The notes under the pieces are model-generated. The model had not been told where the DNA came from. It saw only the letters and a program-made list of their open reading frames with translations, and did no database searches. Made by a program: the position numbers and the translations under genes. From the NCBI GenBank assembly GCA_020736575.1, contig JAGPYM010000002.1, positions 1 to 64,000 on the forward strand: a DNA stretch of 64,000 bases, read 5' to 3'. Positions 23,460 through 35,833 of this stretch are shown one piece after another. The DNA is from Thelonectria olida (Eukaryota; Ascomycota; Sordariomycetes; Hypocreales; Nectriaceae). Positions within the stretch are counted from its first letter, which is position 1; each line of letters starts with the position of its first letter.

Positions 23460-24821
23460 CTAATTCTCACTCCAGTTAAACTCTTTGATTGCCCAATTCA
23501 TAATCGGCCACCAATCTTTTGGCAGAAATGTCATAATCGCAGCAAACTCGCGCTCGGCCGCGCCGTCAACCCACCATAGCACCTTTGCGATCTTCACCAA
23601 CATAAAGAAATACCCAATGATGGCCAGAGCTCGTGGAGCCCCAGCTTCGACCAAATCAACGAAGCGGGCGGAAACCTCACTTGGAAATCGAAGCGGTTTC
23701 TGATAGCCTAAGTGATAAATTTCTGAGAGATAAGTGACGGCGTTCTCGTAGGCTTCCACAACCGCTTCAATCAAGCCCTCTGATTCCAAACCCTCCAAAA
23801 GAAAGTCAAAATTTGGGAAGGGAAGAGCTCGCACTATGCGCGGAGGCGGTACCGTTGCCAGGAAGCTGTCAAGTATCTTGGCTATGGGTGTCTTATCAAT
23901 CTGATGTCGTGTCAGGTTGAAGAATACTGCGGCGGTCTGAAACGGGCGGAACCAGTGCATGGGAAGTTGATGCCCTGCTTTGCCACTGATGAAGGATTGA
24001 TTCACACTCGTGTGGAACAAAATGAGTGCACCACATGCGATTAGCGTGGCGGCGTTGTCTTCTCCGAAGCCTCTCGCAATTTCCTCTGCGTGAGAGCGAA
24101 TTGCCAATGCCATGTACCTATGCGACGCCTCTCTAACTTCCATGTCGTCTTCGCCAACTTGACGCCGGAGATGGAAGGCCGAGAAGCCAAGGACAGCGTT
24201 CATGACATCGGGAGTAGCCACAGCCAAGTTACCGATCCATTTCGACCAGGCTTGTTGCCCGTATGATGCATAGCTGGTCATTTTCTGGTAGTGATGGAAG
24301 ATGCGCAACTCAAGGCGACGATTAACAGGAGTTCCGACTGTGATGGGTAGGTGTTCCAAATCTAGGGTTGAAGACATCATTTGGGGATCGGACAGTAACG
24401 GCGATGATGACTTTTGGATACTATTGCCTGATCGAATTGGAAGCCTTAAGGATGGCTTCTCCTGCAATGCACGTCGAATGGGATCAATCTTGATGCGGCC
24501 AATGGGCTCGTTATTCAAAGAACAAACAGGGTGGAAGTAGTGACATTCGATGCGTTTCCTATTGCAACTTCCGCACCCTGGCTGTTTCTCGTCACACTAT
24601 TTGCCGTGTATCAGTCAATACGTGTATTTCCCAAATTAGCATGTACAGGTACTTAGACCGCGCACCTTTACTCTTCTAGCCTTACACTCACGACATCCGG
24701 TTCGAGACTTGTGATGGGGGCGACGTATTCGTCCAGTCCCGGACCGAGTTACTTGGGCAGCGTTGGGTGCGGGAACATCTGGGCTCGGAACTCGAGGCGA
24801 GGATCTGCTGCTTCCAGCCAT
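23460..24821 (-). CDS. Zn2Cys6 transcription factor
   Basis: Two exons (24,821-24,666 and 24,596-23,460) give 430 residues. The intron falls exactly between RRVK and CDEK of the zinc cluster, as is common in this family. The cluster reads C-x2-C-x6-C-x6-C-x2-C-x6-C starting near residue 43 (CRECKARRVK then CDEKQPGCGSC). A fungal regulatory middle region follows, with LELRIFHHYQ and a VLGFSAFHLR stretch of the type seen in sterol-uptake-control-like factors. It probably binds CGG-containing sites in the nucleus. Its targets are not evident. It lies next to an RTA1-like gene and at the left border of the glycan-degradation group, either of which it could regulate. Confidence 0.85.
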
Positions 24822-25439
24822 GGGTACGACGGCAGAAGAAGTATGCGTGTTATTGGTACGAATTCGTCATGGTACAGCTCCATTGCACGAGGAGCTTCAC
24901 GCAGGTTTATTAGATACGACTAGAGTGCGGACGATTCGGCCCCGGCGGGGTTGCGGAGGGATCAGAGATCCGAAAGCCAGCGCGGTTACGGCATTCGTTG
25001 TGGCTGAGCGAACAGGACGGACCGTCAAACGGCAAACCCTGCTTCTCGTTTGTCCAATCATATCATCGTCTGTACGAAGATGTCTGGTCTTTGCTTGCGT
25101 GTGGGCCGATTGATACACGCTAATAATGGCTGCAATGCCTCAACTCTCAAAGCCCGACAGGGATGACGACAAATAATCAACATTATTACGGATCCATGCA
25201 GCGATCAAATCTTTTCGGGTTCGTAAAAACAAATGAAACTGCCTTATCGTGATTCAGGGAGTGGAAAAACCGCCCGTCTAACAATCCCACGTCCTCGGGT
25301 ACCTCGGATACCCGACTAGGCCCCCCTTGTCCGCCCTCGCATACCCTCGCATATCTAACCTTGATAAGTTCTAGCCCCGCTGGCGCTGCATGACGATTCA
25401 ATGTCAGAACCACCTCTAGATGCTGGGTTGCCTCTTGGA
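24822..25439. other. Intergenic region, upstream of Zn2Cys6 gene
   Basis: Holds the promoter of the minus-strand transcription factor and the 3' region of the RTA1-like gene. Open frames here have no recognisable content. A GC-rich CGG-bearing patch lies at 24,935-24,960. Confidence 0.5.
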
Positions 25440-26416
25440 TCAAGTCCTGGAAATGGAAGAGTATGTTCCCAACTGCATTTCAGAGTCTGAATTGCATGGC
25501 AGACTCTTCGATTTGGCCCTAATAATCCCGGATGGATGGAAGATGTTGAAGATGATGGCAGTGATGGCCATCAGCAGAGAGTCAAGGAGGTATGTGTAGA
25601 TCTCCTTCGACTGAAGTTCGCCATCCGAACCCCCGACATACTCAGCAACTCGGAAAATTGACCGGATCAGAATGAGGAGACTCGACACGTACAGCACATG
25701 CAGTAGTCTCTTCCATGGAACAGTCAGGTTGAGGCTCTTTTCGGTAGGATCCTTGTTGATTCGAAGGTGAAAGATGCCGGCCACAACAATGAAGAGACTG
25801 AAAAATACGATTTGAACACCCAAGCCGACAATGATGATTGTCTGTCCCTGGTCCCTATCATCTTCAGTCTTTGCGTTAGAGAGTTTTCCGCCACCTATTG
25901 TCGTTAGCATGTTTTCCTAAAAGACCTGCCGCGCAGCTCTCTTTGACCGACCTATTCCTTGTGCGGCGATAGAGATGATGTCTCCAAGCAGGAAGAATTT
26001 TGTCAACCATCGTGTCTTGATCAATGAATGTTTCTCTGCATCGACAAGCTGGATGATGCGACCCAGAATCATGTAAATCGATGCGGCGAAAAACGCAGGC
26101 CCGAGGAGAAGGAGAAGAGCCTGGATAACATAGGGACCCAGAGTCCAATCGGGGGTCTCGTTGGCGTTGAATGCTCTGGCTATATACCCGATTCCCTCAA
26201 CTTTGAAAGCCATGTCGTTAGGCAGCAGCTTTTAAATGGTTCATTGAGGTTGCTTCAGGGACACTTACCGAGACAGCCAACAACAAAGGGGACAAAGTAC
26301 CACGTCTTTGCCCTAACTAGCTGGAAAGTGTGCATGGCAGCAGATAGGATAAATACCACCGCGAACACGACAGCCGCAGGGAGAGATGGATCATAGTGAT
26401 AGAACTCTCTCGGCAT
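25440..26416 (-). CDS. RTA1-like seven-helix membrane protein
   Basis: Three exons (26,416-26,269; 26,200-25,952; 25,894-25,440) give 283 residues. The order of features is that of the RTA1/RTM1 family: MPREFYHYDPSLPAAVVF at the N-terminus, a VVGC motif before GYIARAF, LGPYVIQALLLLLGPAFFAASIYM, GDIISIAAQGIGGG and FRVAEYVGG in the sixth helix, then HPSGIIR at the C-terminus. Family members are plasma-membrane proteins tied to resistance to 7-aminocholesterol and to lipid movement. Substrate is unknown here. The second intron uses a GTCGGT donor, which is weak, but the frame and the conserved GGG at the join support it. Confidence 0.88.
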
Positions 26417-27020
26417 GTTGACTTGACGTATCGGTGGAGGCTCAGTCCTGTGCTTGAGTGTGACTGTCTTGGTCGAAGAATCTCGCTGAGATGAAGTGGA
26501 ATGAACTGAATGTTGGAGAGAGATGTGGTGAGGAACAGGAAATGGTCAAATGTAGATTCCTTGGGCCTTTAAATACTTGGTTGACACACTGCCATAGAAG
26601 TTGGTAAATGTAGAATGGGAGACTCTGCATTCCTCCATGGCGTATTAAGTGTCCAATCAGATATCCGGAAGTACGAGAGATCTTGAAAGGGCCGTGCGGA
26701 GCGAGAATGCGAGATCCACGTCATCCCCAAAACGAAACCAATAAGATGAGCCTTAGTACCGATGGAATATAGAAAAGACGAGTTTCTGAATGAGCCTGTC
26801 AGATTAATAATAGCGCCATCGAGTCATGGATACGCCGTCCAGACCTAGATGTTGAAGATAAGATGTCCCATTAAGAGCTACTCCCGGCAGACTTGGTCGC
26901 TCGCGTGTGGTGTGGAAACCAGTCATCGTTTTGATGTCAGCAATGCAACTCTCATTTTTTTCATTCTTCAAGCTATGTACGGTGAACTAAATATCCTACA
27001 AGAAATAGCTCCATGTCTGA
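26417..27020. other. Intergenic region
   Basis: Promoter of the RTA1-like gene and the downstream region of the galactanase gene. No gene is seen. Confidence 0.5.
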
Positions 27021-28459
<1,439 letters not shown>

Positions 28460-29415
28460 CTACTCCCAGCTGAGTTGCAGGGGCACATGGAGAAGACGGT
28501 GACCAGAAGAGTTCTTTGTGGGCATCTTTCCGGCTCTGATGTTGATCTGCAGAGATTGATGCAGTAAACGAGGTGCAGCCAAGGCCGAGTCTCGCTGGGT
28601 TCGCCATTGAACAAAGCCATGTTCATCCACGCCTTGCTTCAAGTGTTTGTTGCTTCGCTTTTGCTGCTCGACCGTGGTCGCTGCCAACGGCTCGATTCGA
28701 CCATCGACACCACCTGGAGGATAGTCATGACCGGTCCAGATTTTGAAGTCGGAAGGATATTCAAGAATTCTCTGGGCTGAATTGTACAGACTCGACGCAT
28801 CACCACCAGGGAAATCGCACCGCGCAGAGCCAACGTCTGGGTTGAAGAGAGAATCTCCACAAAATAGGTTCCCTATAGTTGAATAAAAACTTAGATGTAT
28901 ATGTGACACGGATTAATTGATATGTCCTTACCTCCAATGACGTATCCCATGTGATCTGGCGTGTGTCCAGGTAGGTGAATCGCTTTTGCCTCGAGTCGGC
29001 CCACCGAGAACTCTTCATCATCGCGAAACAGGTGATCAAACGCGTTCTCATATTCGACCTCGGGAACTTGATATCGCTTCCTGAAGCGATACTGCGTTTC
29101 ACGCACACGACTACCAATACAGATATCTGGCCGATGGTGTTGCGACTTTGACAACTGAAGCTGCAAATAGTGGGAAGCTGTGACATGGTCGGCGTGCACA
29201 TGGGTCTCGAGAATCTTGAGAACATGATATCCATTTTCCCGCACAAGGGCTAGGATTCCGTCAGCGCTCTCGGTTGAAAATCTCGACTTGTTAGGATCAA
29301 AGTCGAAGACCGGGTCGATGATGACGGCGGTCTTCAACTCGGCATCGACGACGACATACTGCCAAGTCGACGTCTTGGGCTCAAAGAGAGGATGAATAGT
29401 AGGCTGAAGAGGCAT
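28460..29415 (-). CDS. MBL-fold hydrolase, persulfide dioxygenase (ETHE1)-like
   Basis: Two exons (29,415-28,932 and 28,872-28,460) give 298 residues. The metal site THVHADH (71-77) supplies the H-x-H-x-D-H ligands. LPGHTPDHMGY supplies the next His, and CGDSLF, just after the splice join, supplies the bridging Asp. GHDYPP gives the last His. The C-terminal PRLLHQSLQINIRAGKMP is typical of the ETHE1/Blh rhodanese-linked branch, so oxidation of glutathione persulfide or a related thioester hydrolysis is likely. The substrate is not shown by sequence. An in-frame GTG lies 57 bases upstream, but ATG 29,415 is the first proper start. Its link to the glycan genes around it is unclear. Confidence 0.85.
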
Positions 29416-30125
29416 TTCTGCGGTGTAATGTGCTGCAAGAAATGGACTGCTGGCAGGCTGGAAGTCGATCACACATCCAAGCTCTTACTTCTATATAGTA
29501 ACCAATATTTGGAAAGGAGGGGCTTGATTCCGTGATTGTCATCATAAGCCGCGATTGCTAATATGCCCGAGAATGCTAATAAATCGGTAGCAAAACTGCC
29601 CGTTCATACTGTACTAGAGTGCCTATGATGGGCGTTGCTCATTACCAATATGCAATCGCCGAACCGGGTTGTTTATCTGTTCGGCCCTCGTGAGTTGGTC
29701 CACAAGATCCGAGCGTCCCGAGCCCGACGTTGAGGTCCCCGAAGGCTTCAATGGTCGCCGAAGACTTCAAGCCCGAACCGAGGTACGTCACGAAGGTACC
29801 TTAACTACTAGTAAATAAGACGTTTAGAAGAAACCAAAGACAAAAAACACTCACAACTCAAGATACGTAAAGCGCAAAGGACAGGTAACACGCGTGTGTA
29901 GCAATACTATCTGATGTAAATACTGAATCGTGAGCGTTCGGCATTTGATTTGACATGTTCTGTTCCAAACTATAAACCACATACCATGTTCGGTAGTCAT
30001 ATGAATTGGAGCATTTGGTCGATCATGTCGAATGCCGAGTAAAAGTGAAATAAACATGTACTCGATTCCTAACCTCCAGAGAGCGTCTTCACTACTCAGT
30101 CGAAGCCAATCCTTGCGATTCAAGA
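29416..30125. other. Intergenic region
   Basis: Promoter of the MBL-fold gene on the left and the 3' region of the sugar transporter on the right. An imperfect direct repeat (ccgaaggcttcaa / ccgaagacttcaa) lies near 29,735-29,775. No gene is seen. Confidence 0.5.
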
Positions 30126-32354
30126 TTAAGCGCCGTCACCCTTTCCCTGGTACTCCTCATCAGCTCTCATTTGGACCTCGGTGACATAACCCTTGAACTC
30201 GCGCAAGTTGACCCTCTTCTCAAACCTTTGACATATCATGTTAGCGTGTGCCAAGAATCTGCGCCAAGTACATATTTCTATCCCAGCTTTGCGAATTGGG
30301 CTGTTGTTTGACTTACATCTCATCAATCTCTGCTGGGGTTCTACGCGCAACTTCTGGCAAGATGAACCAAGCAATAACGACGGCAATTGTACCAGTGCCG
30401 GCAAAGCTGAGATGAGTGTTAGTTTATCTAGTATACGCGGAGGTAGTTTAGTGATGCAACTCACAAGAAGCCCGTCTTGACACCCCATTTAGTGGAGCCA
30501 TTGATCATCAACGGTGTGCAGAAGCTGAACATGATGGCAATAAGATTGGACGCGGCGAGAGCCCAGGCAGCTGTTTGGGCACGTACTCGCTGCTGGGGCA
30601 ATTCGGCAGCGTAGGCATAACCAATAGAAGACGCTCCGGTGGTAGAGAAGGTCGCCAAGCAGGCAAATAATATCTGCACTGTAAGTATCAAATTCTCAAG
30701 TACGAAGAACCGGAACACTCACCAAGAGTGAACTTGTCGCCTTTGCAGTATAGTCGAAGCACCCAATGATACCCAAGCACAGGACAGAAACAACCGTAAC
30801 GGCATAAGGGTAAACAGTGAGTGGCCGACGGCCAAGCGAATCTGTAAGTGTACTAGTGAGGATCATAGATATAAGTTGAACACTTGACAAAATAAGAGTC
30901 ACAAGGAAGGGGTCCTTGTTGCCAGCGGCTTGGACTACACGGAACATTAACGTACGCTCATGTCAAGCGTGCAATCAGCCAAACTCACAGAAATAGGTGG
31001 CGTAAGTGTTAAATACGGCCAAGCCTACAAATTGCTGAGTAATCTTTGGCCATCCAGATATAATAAAACGGAGAAGATTGCGGCCTTCGAACACTACCCA
31101 GATGCTCTGCTTGGAGTCTTCTGCAGTAGAGTGGCGCTCCATCTCGCATGTGGCATCCATAATGCTCTGTAAACTGGTAGTCAGTTATAGTAGTCGCAGC
31201 AGATGAAAGAGATCTCACGATTTGTTCCTGGACGTTGTAGCCAGGGACATGTCCGTTGCACAGCAGCAAAACCTTGGTGGCCTTATCGTGTCTTCCCTTG
31301 CTCACAAGCCACCAAGGTGACTCTGGAAGGAAGAAAAATATAATGGCAATAATTCCGACCATAGCCCACTATATGGTATTTCAGCATCAAGGGATGGAGA
31401 GGAGTCGAGGATGCCTAGAAGGGCAAATCTTACCTGAGAATAGATTGGGGTTCTAAAGTCGTAAGGCGTGATAGCATTCAACCGATTGAGAGCGACTGAG
31501 GCAAAGAGTTGCCCAAGCACAAACCAGCTTCGCATAGGTATGTTAGATGAGGAGTCGACTCCAGGTGGAAGAGATCTCACAAGGTGTAGGCGTTGATAAA
31601 GAAACCTCTCAGCTGAGTTGGGGAAATCTCAGAAAGATATAGAGGAAGAGTTGCCTGAAGCATGCCAACGCCCATGCCAGAAAACAGCTTCGCAACAAGC
31701 CAATGATCCCAGTGGGTAGCAAACGATTCAACGAAGATGCTCTTCCAATAATGTTAGACAGTCATTTGGAAATGATAGCGATATCCCGCTAGTGAGGACG
31801 AAAGGTACTCACAACGACAAGAGTGACCCAGATGATATAGAGGGCGACTTTGCGGCCATATCGTTCAGTTGCAAATTGCAGAAGCTAACAGCGAGAATTC
31901 ATAGTTAGTGAATCGTTTAAAAAGGAACATTATGAAGTGATACTCGGTCCATACAATTTGTCCCACTGCTTGACCTGCGCTCTGTATGCCTCCCCAGGCT
32001 GAGATATACTTTCCTTTAATGATCGATGTCTCTTTGTCGGCCATTTGCCGAATGAAGCCCTTGTTTGAGACGATGCCGCCGTTTAGATTGATCTCTAGAT
32101 TGCACATTGAGTTAGCCACTGAACGCTGGGATTGCCAAAGGAAGCCACTTACGATAACCATCGAGGGAAGCACTGAAGGCCGCAGACATGGCAATGAATC
32201 CAAGGAGCTTATATCGCCGCACAGTCTGCCACACGCCGAGATCGTCTTCCTGCGATCTCATCAAGGGTACTCCGCCCCGGGAGATGGTTTGGTGCATCTC
32301 TTCGACCGTGGCGGACTGTCCGATATTTTCGCCCTGGTCTTTCTTGGACTCCAT
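30126..32354 (-). CDS. MFS sugar transporter
   Basis: Conserved sugar-porter blocks are spread over about eleven short exons, one of the most intron-rich genes in the window. Read from ATG 32,354 they are: a polar N-terminus, FIAMSAAFSASLDGY (helix 1), INLNGG, ATERYGRKVAL (loop 2-3 signature), GMGVGMLQATLPLYLSEISPTQLRG, PESPWWLVSKGR (central loop), ITQQFVGLAVFNTYATYF (helix 7), DSLGRRPL (loop 8-9), YAAELPQQRVRAQT and FILPEVARRTPAEIDEM, ending at 30,126. This is the twelve-helix sugar/H+ symporter family of the plasma membrane. The substrate cannot be read from sequence; galactose, rhamnose, glucuronate or an oligosaccharide would suit the neighbours. It shares an 845-base divergent promoter with the GH79 gene, which supports joint regulation. 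Exact exon borders are inferred from frame continuity. Confidence 0.88.
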
Positions 32355-33199
32355 TTTCTTGGCTTGTCGGCGAAATGGTCCCCGTTGTTGAGGCTGAGAA
32401 AGGTGATCAATGTAACAAGGCTGTCAGAAAGATCCCAGACGATGGGGCAGAGAGCCAAGCCCAGGCTTTATGCTTTCCTTACTTTCCCTGCTTTCTCCCA
32501 TGACACCACTAGACTTCCTCGCTCCTACATGCAACAACACAGACCTTCGGGGCAGTTCCGCTTCTCCAATACCCCGATCCAATGACCCCCATCCCCCGGA
32601 TCCGGGGTATTTCGGTAACGTGCCAATTGCGGAGTCGTACTCTAGGTAGCTTGGTTACCAGCGGACACTATTGACACTATGGACCACACTGGCCCTGGTC
32701 TCGGTCTGCGGGGTAACATGAACGTGTGCCGATCGTCCGTCTGAGTCGAACGTGTTTGCACTCCCACGAGCGTCCAGCCAGCATCACCAGGATCATCTAA
32801 GCGCACGCACTCTATTGGGCCGTGGCTCGGTGTAGGACCTGCCGACCACCGGCGTTCTCTCCGAACCCAATGTTGTCGGGAGAGTCTGCTCAGTTTGCGT
32901 CTAGGAGAGTTCGAGAGCGCTTGAAATGAAGCGGGACTTGTGCGAATGTTGCCAGCCAGATCAAGTTCATTGTCCAAAACGAGCCCGGAGCTGCAGATCC
33001 CATGGCCAAAGACGTCGATGGAAAATTATCCGTTCGCTTCTGGCATGTGCTACGGGTTTCAAGAGCTATGAAGTAGCAATCAGATATAAACCTTTCAGCG
33101 GCCGCAATAACGACAAATGTTTCTAGGGCATCGCTACAGCATATATCCGTTGTCACCGGAGAAATACTGCCTAACGACTTCTTCAACTAGTTCAAGGAA
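32355..33199. promoter_or_regulatory. Divergent promoter, sugar transporter / GH79
   Basis: The 845 bases between the two start codons contain no gene. A perfect 14-base palindrome ccccggatccgggg lies at 32,594-32,607, and a CGG-N7-CCG pair lies near 32,549. Both are the kind of CGG-based inverted site bound by dimeric Zn2Cys6 factors, two of which are encoded at 23.5 and 39.5 kb. Binding itself is inference. Confidence 0.5.
32594..32607. promoter_or_regulatory. Perfect palindrome, possible Zn2Cys6 binding site
   Basis: The sequence ccccggatccgggg is identical on both strands. It sits 240 bases before the transporter start and about 590 before the GH79 start. Confidence 0.4.
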
Positions 33200-34837
33200 A
33201 TGCCCCGCCTGTTTTCTCTTCTCCTACTCAGCCACTCGGCATTTGGCTTGGTGGTTAATGTTCCTGCATCCCCGCCCACCAATGCAAGTGGTCAGCTCTC
33301 TGCTGCGCCAGTCGGTGTCTCGTAAGTCGGCAGTGCTCGAATAACACAGTGCTGTACTTATTTTTTCAAGTCTCGAATTCTTTACCTTTCCAGGGTACAT
33401 GAACGATGTCGCATCGACAATTCCATGCCTCAAAAACCTCAAGGACTTGACTGGAACATGGCCACCTGTTCGCATTGGAGGGACTACCCAGTAATTTGCC
33501 CACAATTAGATTCCCAGGTGAATTCCAAAGGGACTCGTGCTAATGATTAACAGAGATCGAGCCACTTACGACGCGTCATCGTCCAGTGCTGTGACATACT
33601 CTGTGGCTAATGCTGGAGATGCTCCATCGACTCTCACTTTTGGACCGTCCTTCTTCTCTCTGGCCGCAACATATGGGGGAAAGGTCATTATCGGACTTAA
33701 TCGTCGCCTGAACAATCTCGGCAACACGGTTTCGGCTGCCACTAAAGCACGCTCTGTGATGGGAAATCTGCATGCTATCGAACTTGGAAACGAACCCAAC
33801 TGTAATGTGTCCTTCCGTTCCTCTCTTCAGTCTACAATACTGATAATCGTCGATTTTAGTCTTTTCAAGCTCCGATCCCATTGCAAATAGCGCATCTTGG
33901 ACTGCTGCGGCTGACTATGCGAGCCAGGTTGCTTGGCAAGATGCAGTTTGTGGTAACCTGTCGGCCACTGACATCATTTCCGCTGGTGTCTACTTTGGAA
34001 CTTCGCCTATGAGCATCGCGGGATTGACGGCCATTGAAGGCAATGCTAACGACTATGTGAAGGACTACTGCTCTCACAACTATCCTCAGTCTTCCAGCAC
34101 TGCCAATCTAGCTCAACTGATGAGCCACAGTGCTATTGCCTCTCAAATCGAGCCTTACGCCGCCGAAGTCGCTGCTGCTACTGCCAAGGGGAAGTCCCAT
34201 ATCATGGGTGAGACTAATTCAGCCACTCAGGGTGGTGGCGGAATCAGCCCTACATTCGGCGCTGCGCTCTGGATCCTTGACTATGTCATTCAGTTGGTGC
34301 TTCAAGGCACAGAGGAACTTTACTTTCATCAGGGCACTATCGGTAACTGTAAGCTTGCCCACCTCTTGAAGTGATCATCGAGCTGACAGAACAGGCCAAT
34401 ACTGCTGGTGGGGACGATACAGCATGGGCGCACCGTACTACGGAGCCTATTTCGCATCGCTTGCTCTCGCTGGTGCAGATCAAATTGCGCCCTTAGATGA
34501 CCAGACAACGACTTACGCTGCCTATGCCATCTACAAGAATGGATCTCCGACTAAGGTTCTTTTGTATAACTCGGACTACTACACCAGTGGCACGCGTCCT
34601 TCGCAGACGTTTACGGTGGGCGGATTGTCATCTTCCAGTGTCACCGCGAAGCGTTTGACGGCATCGTATTCAACCTCTCGGCAAGATCGGGGGCAAAACC
34701 CAACCGTTGGGGGACAGACTTTTGCCAATGGAACTTGCACTATCCAGGGAACTGCGGTTACGGAAACCAATACGGTCTCGTCTGGAAAGGCCACCTTTAC
34801 TGTTGGTGCATCAGAGGCTTTGTTAATCTACTTGTAA
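33200..34837 (+). CDS. GH79 beta-glucuronidase, secreted
   Basis: Five exons (33,200-33,321; 33,371-33,490; 33,554-33,801; 33,860-34,348; 34,395-34,837) join in frame to 473 residues. A signal peptide (1 to about 16, LLLLSHSAFG) is followed by the GH79 TIM barrel. The acid/base is Glu161 in ELGNEPN and the nucleophile is Glu281 in MGETNS. The substrate-loop block SLEFFTFPGYMND and IGGTTQDRATYD are typical of fungal members. The C-terminal 100 residues form the beta-sandwich seen in the family. Fungal GH79 enzymes remove (4-O-methyl-)glucuronic acid from arabinogalactan proteins. With the rhamnosidase next door this suits removal of Rha-GlcA caps. Four introns of 46-63 bases have good signals. 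Confidence 0.92.
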
Positions 34838-35833
34838 CTTGGCGAGGGCAATCATGCTTAGATGGCTCCCTGATAAACAATTCCACCAGAGCCCTTAGTG
34901 TGACTTATATTTAACCTCACCTTATCGAACTCTAGTGAACCGCGTAATGCATTGCAAGTTGTGATTAACTAATTGCAAACGAGTTATTTGTGCAAGCTTG
35001 GGTCACCGAGCAAGCGTCTTGTCGACCCCGATCGCAAACAATTAAAGCAAAGAAATAGATACCCAGTCACACTTGTCGCTTTTCGTCATAAATCTATGAG
35101 CGAGGGAATGAATGAGTGAAGAAATAAATTGATACATGATGCTAGGAGCATGTTGCTTGGATCCGCGTATTAAAGTGAATTAACAGTCAAACAGATACTC
35201 ATCGTTGTGACTGTATTCCAACATAAGGTCGTAACACATAGAAATCCGGACCTTAAGGCCGGAAATCTTTTATCCTCTACGGATAAGACATCTTAATCCG
35301 TCCCAACTGGGTGCTTGCTGATTCCAAACCAGGCAAGCCGTAAATGGTCTACGGAACCGACCCGTGATGGGCGGAATATCTGGAGGCGGGGAAACGGTGT
35401 ACGGGGGATCGACCGGGCCTCGTGACGTGGGGATAATAACATGAGGTGATGAGTGCTTTCTCGGCTCCGACAAGCCCGAGCGAAAAGTGAAAGCAGGTTA
35501 ACTCAGCTGACAGTCACGTCGTTCAACATTAAAGCGAGCAGTTGGTTGAGTCATCGGCTTCATTTATACCGAATTTCGGTATCACGGCACCAATATCCAG
35601 CGACAAGGTTTGGCCATTCGGCCATGGGTAGGAGAGGTGACCGAGCTCTCCCAATTCTAGCTTAAGCTCTATAACCGAGGGGTGACTGCTGGTCAAGCAT
35701 CCCCGTGAAAGCTCCGACACATGCAACGATCTCTAACTAGAGAGTGTCTTGCACCAAGTCTCGCGGCGCAGTTCTTCCACCATTCTCCATAAACCCGAGG
35801 CAGCAGTGCGACGTCTCACGGAATCCGGCCAAG
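34838..35833. other. Intergenic region upstream of rhamnosidase
   Basis: No gene is seen. An inverted repeat tccggaccttaaggccgga (35,245-35,263) is palindromic except for one base pair and could be a binding site for the locus regulator; this is a guess. The rest is the GH79 3' region and the rhamnosidase promoter. Confidence 0.5.
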
